Part shown: positions 1 to 11,410 of the stretch, piece by piece | Numbering within the stretch: the stretch's first letter is position 1 | Layout of the letters: each line of letters starts with the position of its first letter | Origin: Dryocosmus kuriphilus | Lineage: Eukaryota; Arthropoda; Insecta; Hymenoptera; Cynipidae | Reading direction: 5' to 3' | Length of the DNA: 64,000 nt | Assembly (NCBI GenBank): GCA_038277395.1 | Contig: CM076195.1 | Location: 24,452,327-24,516,326, forward strand | Position numbers and translations under genes: made by a program | The notes under the pieces: generated by a model | The model's database searches: none | What the model saw: only the letters and a program-made list of their open reading frames with translations | What the model was told of the DNA's origin: nothing

Positions 1-480
1 CACCGTGGCTCGTGGTGTTCGCTATTCTGCCCATGGAGATGCTCGTCGGGCGTCTGATTTCGATAACACCGTGTAAGGGGAAGTCGGTCGGTAATTCGGT
101 CTCGGGTGAAAAGGGGGGACCATGGGAGCACCCATTGATCCCCGCATGCACTAGGTTCGCGTGCCCATGGGAGCGCCCATTGACCGCGAGAACCGTACAC
201 CGTCGCCGGGTCGGTCGGTCGGGAAGTCGGGTTCAAGTGACAATGGGGGACCATGGGAGCACCCATTGATCCCTGTATGCACTAGGTTCGCGTGGCCATG
301 GGAGCACCCATTGACTACGTGAATCGTACACCGTCGCCGGGTCGATCGGTTGGGAATTCGGTTTCGGGTGACAAAGGGCGACCATGGGAGCAGCCATTGA
401 TCCCCGTATGCACTAGGTTCGCGTGCCCATGGGAGCGCCCATTGACCGCGAGATCCGTACACCGTCGCCGGGTCAACCAT
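1..480. repeat. 131-bp tandem repeat, about three copies
   Basis: The phrase CATGGGAGCACCCATTGATC recurs at 121, 252 and (with one change) 383, giving an exact 131-bp period. Each unit holds two CCATGGGAGC boxes and a GTACACCGTCGCCGGGTC block. The array is GC-rich compared with the rest of the window and starts outside it. Long ORFs on both strands here are by-products of the repeat and are not called as genes. Confidence 0.9.
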
Positions 481-499
481 ACCTGGACTTCCGTTCACG

Positions 500-1770
500 G
501 TGTGGTGCAGGATTGTGTGAATTTGTGGTGAAACTTGAGGTGAGTTGGTGTGTGGGGTGTGTGGGAGGGTTGCGTGAGTGGAGGCTTGTATGAGCAAATA
601 AAAGAAGTTAAAGGGTGGTAGGTATTTTTGGTGTTTGAGACTGATTTTGGCGGGCTTGAGGTTAGGCGGCGTGGGTTCAGGACGGGGAGATTAGATTGGC
701 AGAGCATTGTTCACGGTGGAGAATCGCAGCTACGTAGTTTACGGTGATCGTGACAGGCGTAGGAGAAGGGAAGGTACGCCTGGGGGTTTTGAAGTGTCTA
801 ATGGAGAAATTGAGGGCGAAGAGATTGGTATCACTTGAGGAACTAGTTAAGAGGAAAAGGGAGGACAGGGAAAGTAGCGAAGACAAGGAAGAAACAGTTT
901 CGCTAGTTAAACAGCCAAAACTGATTAGATCTCCACCGAAAAATGAAAAGGATAAGATCGAAAAGAAGGATAATGTCCAGTCGGAAAATAAAGAAATGGA
1001 TAAAATGAGAAAAATGATGATGGAGGTAATGGGGATACATGAAAAAAGCAGGAGGAAAGGGGGGAAGAATTAAAGCAAGAAATTAAGAGGGAAATGGCCG
1101 AGCTTAGAAAAGAGATGAGGAAATGGGAAGAAGTAAGGGAAAACTTAGAAAAAAGGATGCAAGGATTAGGACAAAAGCTCGAAAAGCAGGAACAGATAAA
1201 TGAAAAAGTAGAAGAGTTGGGGAATAGGATGGAGAAGGTACGGAGCTCAAGTCGGGCCCTTAGAGGAGAACGGATTGGGAATGCGGATGAAGAAAGGCTA
1301 AGAAAAATAGAAATAAGAATAGAAGGGAAAGATAGAGAGGAAAGAAGAAGGAATATAGTGATAGAGTTTAAGATTAGAGAGAAAGGAAGGGAAAGAAGGA
1401 GTGGAGTAAATGCTAGAGGATAAATGCAAAGGTAAAAATAGAGGAAGTAAGAAGATTAGGTAAGGAAGGGGGAAGAGGAGGGCCAATGGTACTAGTTAAA
1501 TTAAAGGACAGAGATGATAAGTAGGAAGTGATGACTAAGAAAGAGCATTATAAGGAAGCTCGGAGATAATAGAGGATGATTTGACATGGATAAAAAGGAA
1601 TATGCAGTATAATTTAAGGAAAATAGCAGAAGCGGAAAGAAAAAGGGGAAAAAGAACTTGGGTTAAGTAAGGGAGAATACAGACACATGGTGTATGGGGG
1701 GATTGGGACGAAGGGAAAAGGTAGTAAAAAGCAAGATATCGGGAGAAGGGGGCGAGGGGAGAGGGGAAAA
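500..1770 (+). pseudogene. LINE ORF1 (coiled-coil RNA-binding protein), broken
   Basis: This is a 5' LINE segment. A plausible ATG lies at 801 and reads to 1073. The message then continues in other frames at 1094-1423 and about 1420-1750, so several frameshifts and stops are present. The protein is rich in Lys, Glu and Arg with long heptad-like stretches (MAELRKEMRKWEEVREN and following), and then a segment reading approximately IEEVRRLGKEG ... IEDDLTWIKR ... GKRTWVK ... GRIQTHGVW. That arrangement matches ORF1 of non-LTR elements common in insect genomes: coiled coil followed by a single-strand nucleic-acid-binding region. Bases 500-743 are G-rich and probably the 5' UTR/promoter region of the element. 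The assignment comes from family recall, not a search. Confidence 0.7.
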
Positions 1771-1819
1771 TAAGAGATAATAAGGACGGGGAAGATAAGA
1801 GAAATGAAGGAGCGAAAGA

Positions 1820-2258
1820 ATGGAAGTTATGCTACTGAAATATAATGTGCTTGTAAAGAAAGGATAAGGAATTTATAAGAAATTTAGAACAGTGGGAAGT
1901 AGTAGTAATGACGGAAACATGGTTACATGAAAAGAGATGAGAGAGAGTAAGGGGAAGATTACCGAGGGGTTACATATGGAAGATACACAATGCAAAGAGA
2001 AAGAATAAAAAAAGGAGGAGCAATGGGAAGAATGGTGATGGGAATAAGAGAGGGAATTATGACAGGGATCAAGGATATGGAAGAGAAAAGAGAAGAAACA
2101 GAAGGGGTAATAGTACAAAAGGTGAATCTGGGAGAAGAGAGATGGAAGATAGTAGGGGTATATGTAAACGGGGATATGCAGGAGAAATCAGAGAAGATAA
2201 AAGAATTAATGGAAGACAATGAAGAAGAGTTTAAGCTTATAATAGAAGATTTTAATGT
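1820..2258 (+). pseudogene. LINE ORF2 fragment: apurinic-type endonuclease domain
   Basis: Downstream of ORF1 on the same strand, a frame reads VVVMTETWLHEK (about 1895-1935), then through a stop to an ORF at 1990-2328 that includes GAMGRMVMGIREGI, WKIVGVYVNGDMQEK and LIIEDFN. These match the order of motifs in the N-terminal endonuclease of LINE ORF2 (TETW, then the strand with VY, then GDFN, here EDFN). The coding sequence stops being meaningful at the G-run at 2259, where an LTR element begins. No reverse transcriptase follows, so this LINE copy is a 5' fragment cut by a later insertion. Confidence 0.72.
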
Positions 2259-2274
2259 GGGGGGGGGGGGGGGG
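2259..2274 (+). repeat. 16-G homopolymer at LINE/LTR junction
   Basis: An uninterrupted run of 16 G lies exactly at the switch from LINE coding sequence to LTR sequence. The 3' LTR copy has a G-rich segment (GGAGGGGGAGGGGAGGGGG) in the matching place near 7453-7471, so the run is probably expanded LTR sequence. Confidence 0.9.
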
Positions 2275-2519
2275 TCAGTACAGTTGGGGAGAGAGAAACC
2301 AGTTGAGGCAGTGGCGAGAAGAGCGTAGTCAGTCGATCCGCCAGCTGAATGTTGAGAACGTGTACTGCACATTGTAAATTGTTGAGTCGCGCAAGACTCA
2401 AAGTATTAATAAACCTTTTTTGGTATTTTATAAATATATGGAGCAGTTCTTTTATCCAGACCACACAGTAGTTAAGCCTGCGTATAATTGAACTATTCGC
2501 AGTAACGAAAAAGCCAACA
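2275..2519 (+). mobile_element. Partial 5' LTR of a Ty3/gypsy-type element
   Basis: This segment aligns by eye with 7462-7589: both share AGAGAGAARCCAGT, GAGGCAGTRGCGAGA, GAGCGTAG and CACATTGTAA(A/C)TTGTTGAGTCGCG. The copy here continues with an AATAAA-containing segment (about 2407) and ends near CCAACA at 2519. It is followed by TGGTGACCACGACC, the usual position of a primer-binding site; the tRNA is not identified. The first part of the LTR is missing or merged with the G-run. Confidence 0.7.
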
Positions 2520-2970
2520 GTGGTGACCACGACCTTTTTGGATTAACGCGCCAGGCTTGGCGTCGTTTTCTTTTTTGAATATTGTATCTACTTGCATCCA
2601 CGTTATGGAAGGATTTATCTCGATATTTTGACCTGTTTTGGGAAAGATTTTATGGATTTTGGCACTATTTTGCTCAATTGGAATTTCAGCCTTTGTCCTC
2701 GGCAACGACGCCATGACACTGGAAAATTCCATTTTATGACCAGCTGGTTCTCTAACGGATTCCGACGCATTTTCATCAATCTTTTCAGTAATTATAAATT
2801 AAGGTACGCATTTCTCTTATGTAATAACTCTAAGTGAAATTGTTTTCTATGTTCTCGCCCTACGCCATAGTGCATAAATTGGCACTTTATCATTTTTATC
2901 AAGGTTTTACGAAATACTTTTACCGCGTGTGTTACTGAATATAAGGATTAAAGGTATGCGATAATTTTTT
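2520..2970 (+). other. Gypsy-type leader between LTR and inserted MITE
   Basis: This stretch follows the putative primer-binding site and precedes the gag ORF. It is interrupted at 2971 by a MITE. I see no convincing gene; the ORFs on both strands here lack recognisable motifs. Confidence 0.5.
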
Positions 2971-3087
2971 GGAACGGAGTTCCTTAGGTTAGGTCTTGGC
3001 GATGGGGAGTCAGTCGGCAAACGTGAAACGCTACACGGAATGCGTTATGGGGAACGCGTTCCCCGTGGCGGTCCCTACTAGATCAGT

Positions 3088-3120
<33 letters not shown>

Positions 3121-3496
3121 ATCCATAGTTAAAGCAGCGAGAAAGAGAGAGGGAGCGAGCGAGCGATACTCCATAGTTAGAGCAGCGAGAAAGAGAGAGA
3201 GTCTGAGAGAGTCGAATCAGCTAGCGCACTGGCATCGTCTCTATAGCCTACCAGGCTGACGATCCCCACTCTTGCCGCCTCGCGTGCCTAAGCAGCCAGT
3301 GTGTACGCATTTGTCTCTCTCGCTCTTTTTCTCTCTGTCTCGTTCGCTTCAAATCTTGCCTGTCAGTGTGTACGTATTTACGAAGCAGAGAAAAACAGAC
3401 AGCAAGAGCTATATAGCTAATGCTTTATATGTAGTAATTTTTAGTTACTCGAATTAGCGAAAAGGACTCCGTTCCTACCGCGTGTCCCGCGACACG
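2971..3496 (+). mobile_element. MITE copy A with GA/CT microsatellites (526 bp)
   Basis: The element starts GGAACGGAGTTCCTTAGG and ends GACTCCGTTCCTACCGCGTG then TCCCGCGACACG. The terminal inverted repeat is therefore about 15 bp, and one end has an extra hairpin (CGTGTC/GACACG). A second, longer copy lies inverted at 21903-22845. Internal GAGAGA and CTCTCT tracts flank the shared block GTACGTATTTACGAAGCAGA. Both copies sit inside T-rich tracts (six T on the left and nine T on the right here), which suggests an A/T-tract target. Long ORFs inside are microsatellite artefacts. Confidence 0.8.
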
Positions 3497-3532
3497 TTTT
3501 TTTTTGTAACTTTACAACTCTCAAAATAACCC

Positions 3533-4869
3533 GTGATTTCTACCATAGAGCATATGCTTCCCCGCACTCCGGTTGAGCAGTATAAAGTAACGCGAAGTGG
3601 TAAATCTTACGCAAATACAATGGCGCAAAATGACGGAATAGAAAATATAGACACACGTCTAAATAAGGACGAAGAGACGCGCGGTGGTAAGAACATGGGC
3701 GAGTCGAGTGCAAAAATAAGAAATCTCGAATTACAAATGCAAGATCTCGCGTATCAAGTGCAACAACTGACTAGCCTTTTTCAGCAGTTCGTGCAAAAGC
3801 TGGTGGTGGAGTTGCAACATGAAAGCAATGCACCTCAAACCCCGAGCGATCAACTGGTTAGCGAACCAAATGATCCTTATCACCACGACAATTTACGAAC
3901 CAGTGACAAGGTTATTAACGTACACAACCAACCTCTGAACCGAAATTCAATCAACTTCAGTCAGGAAGAATTTCCTAATAATTTTTCCACAAACTCACAC
4001 CATCACATTTCTTTTCGGGAGATAAAATGCTTACCTTTCTGGAAACAGGATCCAGAAGCGTGGTTCGCAATGTTAGAAGCGCAGTTCCTTTGCCGTCACA
4101 CAGTTCGCGATAAAGAAAAATTTTACAATTTAATGAATAATACGGGCAACGATGCGACACTGGATTTAGCCGGTATGCTCAAAGCCTTGCGTCAGGGTAT
4201 GAAGTACGAACAAATAAAAAGAGCCCTTTTAACCAAATATTCGGAAACACCCGAATAGAAATTGGATAAATTATATTATTCAAGGATTCCAAAATGGCAC
4301 AAAGAAAACCATCAACTTTTCTATGCGAAATGTACGATTTGGCTGAGGGTTCGGTTCCGCAAAAAACCATCCTAACGGTATGGAAAAAGCGCTTACCTGT
4401 GGACATACGAGTCCTAACAGATGACGAGGAAAACGAAACCAAACTCGTTGAAAGGGCGGATAAAATTCATGACATTTTAAATAAAAATACGACTCAAGTT
4501 AGCGCTTTAATTGAATCACGTCAACAAGAAGTTGAGGCGAACTTCACGCGTACCGAGTTGACCAAAATCATAAACAGAACAGTCAGCGCGCTTGAAAAAT
4601 CAGGCAGCAATAATCTTCGCAAAAATCCGCGGAACAGGTCGAGTGACAGAACGAAGTCACAACAAGGCTCATGGGCCAACAATAGGTTACCACTCAGCGG
4701 AATAGAAAACGCGAAAAGAGAAATCATGTACTGTGGATTATGTCGGTATCACAAAAATTTAAAAGAGAATGCCTTCAAGTGCTACGGACCATGCTCAATG
4801 AAAGATAAAATTAAAACAATCGGTAGATCCTCAGTCGCGAAAAAGGCCGATAAAGATGCGGAAAACTAG
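3533..4869 (+). pseudogene. Ty3/gypsy gag remnant
   Basis: The first ORF (3533-4258, 241 aa) has a coiled-coil stretch (about residues 60-90, IRNLELQMQDLAYQVQQLTS) followed by LPFWKQDPEAWFAMLEAQF, a well-known capsid opening of insect gypsy-type Gag. A stop at 4256 and a frameshift before 4294 lead to the second ORF (4294-4869, 191 aa), which continues the capsid with KMAQRKPSTFLCEM and LPVDIR, then a Cys/His-containing tail (about residues 147-170). The expected full-length Gag is thus split in two, and the copy cannot make one protein. It is followed after about 15 bp by the protease segment, the usual gag-pol order. Confidence 0.85.
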
Positions 4870-4883
4870 ATGAGATTACGGTT

Positions 4884-6445
4884 TTGGAGATGGGCAGTAG
4901 GTGTAAAGTATCCGTACGTCTCCACATCGAAGAAAAAACCTCTGGTCAACTCTTTTGGACTCACATGGGCGAAGAGGTGTCGCTAATTCCTAAATCCGCG
5001 AACTTTACTGGAAAATCGATAGAACTGAAACTATATGCAGCAAATAATACGCGAATTAATACACATTGCATTTCACGTCGAGATCTAGAAATCGGATTAC
5101 CGAGTAGAATCACGTGGAATTTCATAATGGCAGATATGCCTTACCCGACCTTGCGTGGGGATGCATTAAGCTATTACCATCTGTTACCGGATTTAAAATA
5201 ACTGAGACTCGTAGACGGTGAATCCCGCGCGTTCGGGCAAGGCGTTTCCAAATTAGTCGAAGAGTTTCCGATCTTCCTAATTGAACCGAGGCATAAATAT
5301 GCTCACATCTTCAGTAATTTCCCACGAGTAATCCGAGTTGAACAAACCGAAAGCATAAAAGATCGCGGGGTATTTCATTAAATTAAAACCACTGGTCCAC
5401 CGCTGGCTCAAAGAGCACGACGGCTAGCCCCTCAAAAATTAAAAGCCGCAAAAGAACAGTTCAATGAATTGTGTGAACAGGGCTTTTGCCGAACCTCAAA
5501 CAGTCCATGGGCCAGTCCCATACATATGTCTAGCAAAAAAAGCGGTGAATGGAGAATATGCGGAGACTACAGGAGGTTAAATGCGGTAACGGTACCGGAT
5601 CAATACCCGATTCCACAGCTCCACGATTTTCCGACCCTCTTAAAAGAGAAGAGAACTTTCTCAGCTCTTGATTTGCAAAAAGAATTTCACCAGATCCCGA
5701 TAGCTCCGGAAGACATAGCGAAAATGGCGGTATCACCCCATTCGGGCTTTTCCGAATTTCTAGTAATGAGTTTCGGCTTTAGGAACGCGGCTTAATCGTT
5801 CCAAAGGCACATAAACAAAGCGTTAAACGGGCTAGATTTCGTCTTCGTGTTTGCAGACGATATTCTCATAGCATCCTCCTCAAACGAGGAGCATGAGATG
5901 CATTTAAAAATGGTTTTGCAGCGACTCCAAAAATTTCACCTCAAGCTTAATGTTGAGAAGTGTCAAATAGGTATGATCGAACTAACGTTTCTAGGTCACT
6001 TTATCAATGATCAAGGCCTTAAGTCAACGCCGAAAAAAATTCGCGCAATCAGGGAATTTCCTAAGCTGTCAAACGCTGAGGAAATGTGTAGGTTCTTATG
6101 AGGGCGTTTTTAAAAAATGCGAGCAAAACAGACAAACGTCCCATCGAGTGGACTACAGACGCCGAAAAAGCTTTTGGCAAGAGCAAAAAAGAGCTAGCAG
6201 ATGTAACCTTCATGTCTTTTCCAGAAGATAATGCTGAAATCCATCTAGTCTCGGACGCCTCAAATACCGCAATGGGAGCCACACTCGAGCAGCTTTCCAA
6301 CGGAAGCTGGCAGCCCGTACCGTTATTTTCCCGTAAATTTAATCCAGCTCAAAGAAATTATTCAACGTACGATCAGGCACAAACTCGGTTCAATACAAAA
6401 ACAAGCGTTCGAATCAAACTCCGGGAACGGAAGATGAGATTGTAA
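4884..6445 (+). pseudogene. Ty3/gypsy pol remnant: protease, RT, RNase H
   Basis: The protease lies in 4884-5201: GEEVSLIPKSA matches the segment after the catalytic Asp-Thr-Gly, but the triad itself reads Thr-His-Met-Gly, so the active site is lost. RT occupies 5469-5795 (WASPIHMSSKKSGEWRICGD, then TFSALDLQKEFHQIP) and, after a stop at 5793, 5790-6101. There the catalytic box reads VFADDILIASSS, with both aspartates present, and LTFLGHFI follows. RNase H follows in another frame (6098-6445: EIHLVSDASNTAMGATLEQ and PLFSRKFNPAQRNYSTYDQ) and breaks off abruptly. Integrase is not recognisable. The order protease-RT-RNase H is typical of Ty3/gypsy. Several stops and frameshifts make this a dead copy. 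Confidence 0.9.
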
Positions 6446-7421
6446 CTTTACCAGAGATAGGTTTTGCAAATGGGAACTCTAGTCAAATTATCGAAAATGC
6501 GTCGCCATATAAAGTTTGTGATAAAAAACCGAAACGAAATAAATTTATACCGAGTATCTTGCGCCGAAGCAAAACTAAAACGGCAAAAAAACGCCGATTT
6601 TAATGCCAATATAGATTCCATTAAGGAGCTGAAAAGATAACAATAGGAAAGAACACGAGTTCTCCAAAGAAAGTGACAATTTCCGAAAAGCCTAATATTA
6701 AAATAATCAGTAGGTACATAAAACCCCGTAAAACATACCTTGAAAAACCAAATAACGATTTAAAGCAGACGCTTGAACAATTAGTATTAGTATGGTAGTA
6801 TTAGTATTAGTATTAGTATAAGGAGCTCAAGCGAAACCATTGTAATCCCTCTAAGTAAGCAGCGTAAGGTCAACATGATCAGACTCAGGATGTTCCAAAT
6901 AAAATTTTAGAATAATACTTCGTTATTGCTAGTAACTGGGTATTATAGATCTTAAGTACTCAGAATTTTAAAGGGCAGTAAGCCACTTTTTCTTCTATAA
7001 GCATTTGCAGACGGTCTAAACCATACAGAAGCTATATAATCTGTAGGTAAACATGTAATAGGATAAGCAAATGCAATGCGTACATTTAGTAATAATAAAG
7101 CTCATGTAATGTATAAGTAGTATAAAATGCGTAATATGTACTTGCAAAATTTAAAAATAAGAACAGACATTGTCCGTCGATTTAGACTGAAATTAAGATG
7201 CTTGTAAGAAATTCTCCACGAAACACTTGGTTGCAATTTAAAGGTTGTGATCTTATAAGTATGGACAGTAGAAATAGTCTACTTTTGTATTACCTTCCTG
7301 TGCCTTAATATCGACTTTAATTAATTTTGTATGCGCTCACTCTTTTTCAATTAGTGTAAATGTAAATTACTCGTGCAAACAATAAATGTTATAACTCCTC
7401 ATTTTCATTTGGGGGGAGTGA
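6446..7421 (+). other. Degraded 3' interior of the gypsy-type element
   Basis: Integrase should lie here, but no zinc-binding or DDE motifs are visible. The first 300 bases still read as Lys-rich coding sequence in pieces. A TTAGTA/TATTAG microsatellite lies at about 6781-6822. The remainder is AT-rich and ends in a purine tract (GGGGGGAGTG, 7411-7420) directly before the 3' LTR, as expected for a polypurine tract. Confidence 0.55.
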
Positions 7422-7589
7422 TGTAGGCTCAACCTACTTGGGTTATAGTTGTAGGAGGGGGAGGGGAGGGGGTCGGCAAAGGTGGGAAGAGAGAAGCCAG
7501 TCGAGGCAGTAGCGAGACGAGCGTAGCCAGTCGATCCTCCAGCTGGATGTTGAGTACGTGCAATGCACATTGTAACTTGTTGAGTCGCG
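7422..7589 (+). mobile_element. Truncated 3' LTR of the gypsy-type element
   Basis: This starts TGTAGGCTCAACCTACTTGG directly after the polypurine tract and shares the CCAGTCGAGGCAGTAGCGAG ... TTGTTGAGTCGCG block with 2275-2393. After GAGTCGCG the two copies diverge completely, so the 3' LTR is cut at 7589. Divergence in the shared part is substantial, which implies an old insertion. Confidence 0.75.
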
Positions 7590-8825
7590 TGTTACGCCGG
7601 CACATTATCGCATATGGTCAACGCGACCGCGAATATTCAAATTTAATTTGAAGTTAACCTGAGTCCTGATAATCCGGGATCGCTGCTGTAAACGGCCGTA
7701 GAAACGACCTCCTGAAATAGTTGGAGAGGTAGCGAAATGAAAAAACACTTAACACAGCCACGATTAATATATGTATAAGTTGAATAATTTTATTAAAAGA
7801 GTCGTTAGAATTGAGTTTAGGAGTCACGCACTAACAATTTATGAATCGCACAATGAATCGCGAAACGCGTTCGAACCGGGAGATTTTAATTACAATTTTT
7901 GAGCTTGAGAAAAGAAATTAAGGAGAGAAGTTGACAATTCGAAAGTTGACGGCGATCTGGTTCTGAACGCGGTTTTCGCTGCTGCCGTTCCGCAGCATCG
8001 CTGGGCCAGGTCACGCTGAGGGCCGTGAAACACCTCAGCTTAGCCAATCGCAATTCCTGAAAAGCATCCCTTGTAAAGTTGTCTTTTCCCAGCGCGAGGG
8101 ACTCGCGAGTCGCAAGTCATACCCTATGAGTCGCCAGAGTGTGGGAAAGTCGTTCGACGACAGTTTCCTCGATTCGAGGTACTCAAGTCGTTCGAAACAG
8201 GAAATCGCTTTTTTTTTGTAATAGCCGAAGGGTCCAGACTCCAGACCCATCGGTTGGCTTCGTTAGAGCAGGCGTGCCGGCAATTTAAGTGGTTGTCGTA
8301 ACTCGTGTACTAAATTTTCGGAAAACCTATAAAATTCAAGGACCAACCTCTGAAGCACACCAGGGGCTACATTGAGATAAGGAAAAGATAATTTAACCGC
8401 GCTTGAAAATTTAGAGTTGAGGGTGGTCCTGTTTCGAACCTCTCGAGTTTACAACTTACAGCTGATGTTACATATTTGTACGCTGAACGTGACTCGCCCG
8501 GATATTAGGATTAGTTACGCTTATAGTTTCTCAATTTCTAAGCTGCATTATTTTCGTTCCTAAAGTCTAAAATTTCCTCGGAACGTTCCACGGGAAGGTT
8601 TCTAAAACCATTCCAACGGAGTTCTATCTAACATTAACGTTATTAAACCTATTATGATATGAGTATCATAGATTCAAATATTCGCGCTGGTCGGTAAGGT
8701 AGCTGCTTAACATACCTACGAGCGTTGCTTCAATTTAATGAAATATTAAAATCGGCATTTATTTTTCCCAAATCGGCTCGTAGCTGGTCTAAATTTATTT
8801 CATGAGCAGTAAAGCTATTACTCTA
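7590..8825. other. Unassigned sequence
   Basis: The segment opens TGTTACGCCGGCAC exactly where the 3' LTR breaks off, which could be the start of another LTR. I cannot find a matching end or second copy. The 71-aa minus ORF at 8035-8250 has no motif I recognise. Confidence 0.4.
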
Positions 8826-9107
8826 TTCAACAAAATCCTATATGTCCATGAAATGGTAGGTATCATTTCTAAAGTATTTTTTCGTGTTTAATTCGAATCC
8901 AACCACCATTTTTCGCCTACACGTCAAATGTTTGAGTTTTTTTACATCAAAATTTTGTTCAAAAATTACAAATCGCAGTATATGTGAATGTAGAGAATTT
9001 TTTTAACAAAGAGTTATGTATGACATCCGTCAATTTTTTCACTCCGAATCCAACGACCGCCTTACTTTTGCGATAGCTCAAACGGATCTTGAGATAATTG
9101 CAAAAAA

Positions 9108-9162
<55 letters not shown>

Positions 9163-10322
9163 GTATTATTATTATTTAAATAAGAGCCATTTTCTTCGCT
9201 TCTTAACGAAGAAAAGGTCTAAAGAAAGTTTATAGTTCCAGCACAGACCGTTCGCAAGATAACTGAGAAAGAAGCCATCCCTTTCTGTACAGATGACAAT
9301 ACGAAAATTTATGCTTGTTCAAGGTGAATAATTGTATATAAACTTTGTTGCATTCAATGAAAGTTCTTTGAAAGTGAATTATCTACGAGAAATATTTTAA
9401 TTCCCTCGAATTTATTTCAATTCCCTCGAACTCGGTTAAGTTCCTTCTATTCCCTTAAATTCCTTTGAATTCTCTTTAATTCCTTAGAATTCACGTGAAA
9501 TCATTAGAATTCACTTAAATTCTCGTGAATGCACTTGAGTTCTACTGAGTTCACTTGAACTCACTGGTACACGCATGATTTCACTTGAATTCCCCTGAAA
9601 TCCATAAAATATCTTGAATTTGCGTGAATTCTTGAATTTCATGCCATTAAATTCGCTCTAATTCTCATAAGTTTCGTCGAATTTATTTGACTTCCTTTAA
9701 ATTATGTAGAAATCTCGTAAATTTAATTGAATTATTTTCATTTGTTTTGGATCCACTTGAATTCGCTGAAATTCTCTTGAATTCAGGTCGGGTCTTTTAA
9801 ATCTACTAGAATTTAATTTAAATTTCATTTCGAAGAAATTTCAATGAATTTAACAGAACTCAAGTATAATTATTCGCGTTGAATAGGCACAAATTTTCGA
9901 ATTGTCAGCTGTACAGAAAGGGATAGGTTTTCTCTCATTTATTTTGCGAGCGATCAGAGGTGGAACTATGAACATTTTTTTTAGATCTTTTCTCCATTAA
10001 GAAACAACGAAAATTACCCTTATTTGAATAATAAATAGTTAATATTTTGTTCAGTAAAACATTTAAAAAAAAAAATCTTTTTCAAATTTTTTAAAATAGT
10101 TTTTTGCGGTGATCTCAAAAATCGTTTGAGCTATCGCAAAAGTAAGGTGATCGGTGGATTCAACGTTAAAAATAGCAAATAATCATGTTATGTTTTTAGT
10201 TAACAAAATTTTCTGCACCAAATTATAGGGCGATTTTTAATTTTTCGAAAAAAATTTTTATGAGAAAATACTTCAAAAATGACACCTCCCATTTCATGGA
10301 CATATAGATCGCATTTTGTTGA
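8826..10322. mobile_element. Foldback element with long inverted arms
   Basis: The left arm (about 8826-9340) and right arm (about 9880-10322) are diverged inverted copies. Shared blocks include TATATGTCCATGAAATGG (8850, and its complement at 10290), CCTTACTTTTGCGATAGCTC (9061, complement near 10127) and CCCTTTCTGTACAG (9279, complement near 9911). A TA microsatellite (9112-9156) occurs only in the left arm. The right arm runs into a LINE endonuclease reading frame, so the outer boundary is uncertain and no target duplication was found. The core is described separately. Confidence 0.75.
9385..9830. repeat. Degenerate 10-bp-period core of the foldback
   Basis: Between the arms, variants of TGAATTCNCT recur about every 10 bp, for example TTAATTCCTT AGAATTCACG and TTGAATTCCC. 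The spacing stays close to 10 while the letters drift. Confidence 0.75.
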
Positions 10323-11410
10323 AGTGCTATCAACCGAAATTAAAACGCCACCCGTAAGAAAGTTACACTGGTTGTTCATGTAGCACGTAAAGTATTGACT
10401 ACTAAATGGCTCAGATGAGTTTACATGAGGCTTTAACCATATCTCGGTCAGTGAGAAGATGTCATAAACGAACAGACTGTGAAAAATATTTAAAAACTTC
10501 ACCTTAGTATTGAGACCTCGTGTATTCTGATAAAAAATACTAATTTTAGCCTTGGCTAATAAAAGTGTACTTAATTCACCTTCAGAGTTCTTAGTGTTTG
10601 ATCACGCATCGTTACGCAGAGAATCTAAGATGACGCCTGGTCGACTCCTTTCTTCAACTTCGGCGATATGCATGGTTGTACGTAAGTCCATGCGATGTGT
10701 AGATCTGCTTCTCCTTTCTGTTTTCGTTCCTTGATTTTGTCTAAAACCTCCTTGAATTCTGCTTGCTGCAACTTCAGGTAATCCACGTTTAACTGGATGC
10801 CCAACAATGGTGTCGTCAATGACTGTGTGCAGTTGTGATATGCGAACCACCTTTATGGGTCTCAGTCTGTCCGTCATCCATTTAATTTTATCCAGTCTAT
10901 AAATGTTTGTAATCTCAGGAGTATCCTAAAGGAGATTAGCGATAATCTTCGTGACGTCAGCTTTGAGAATAATTTCCCGTTCTTTTTTAGCTTTCCTGAG
11001 TCTAAATCGTGCTCGGCAAATCTAAAGTCAGTTCGTTCTTTTTTCTCGATTTTCTCTCACTTAATTCTCTTACAGCATTATATATAACAGAGTTACCTTC
11101 ACATTCAATGTTTGTTGGCCTTTCTTAAAATTGTTTTTCTTGGAGTTCATTTATAGAAAACTCAACCACATGCATCTTGGTTATTAGTTCTTAGAGGGCC
11201 TGAGTGTTCTTTTCTGCCTTCGCTCGCACTATATGAACTTCTCCCATCAGTCTCTTCTGTGCATTACTAAGGCAAGTTTCCATCTGTACCTTAATCTCGA
11301 ATTTTAAATCTTCCTTCAGAGAAACGTGATGTTTCATCATTATACCTTGAAGGCTTCTCTTGAAAGGAGGATAGAAGACTTTAACCTGGTTCCGCAGCAT
11401 TTAGTGTTGA
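10323..11410 (-). pseudogene. LINE fragment: ORF1 C-terminus and start of ORF2 endonuclease
   Basis: Read on the minus strand, 11400-11191 is a short ORF of ORF1-like composition. At 10877-10602 the reading TDRLRPIKVVRIS and, in another frame, LQQAEFKEVLDKIKERKQKG match the C-terminal part of Jockey/CR1-like ORF1 proteins. Just downstream (10540-10320) comes FYQNTRGLNTK and then YDIFSLTEIWLKPHVNSSE ... TGGVLISVDS, the opening of an AP-type LINE endonuclease. The frame changes at least three times. The endonuclease runs into the foldback arm and no RT follows. Confidence 0.7.

Noticed and set aside
151..597. 148-aa minus-strand ORF
   Set aside because: Covers the 131-bp tandem repeat and its flank; no motif, and equal-length ORFs exist on the other strand.
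7590..8475. Candidate solo LTR starting TGTTACGCCGG
   Set aside because: No matching GTAACA end with a target duplication and no second copy in the window.
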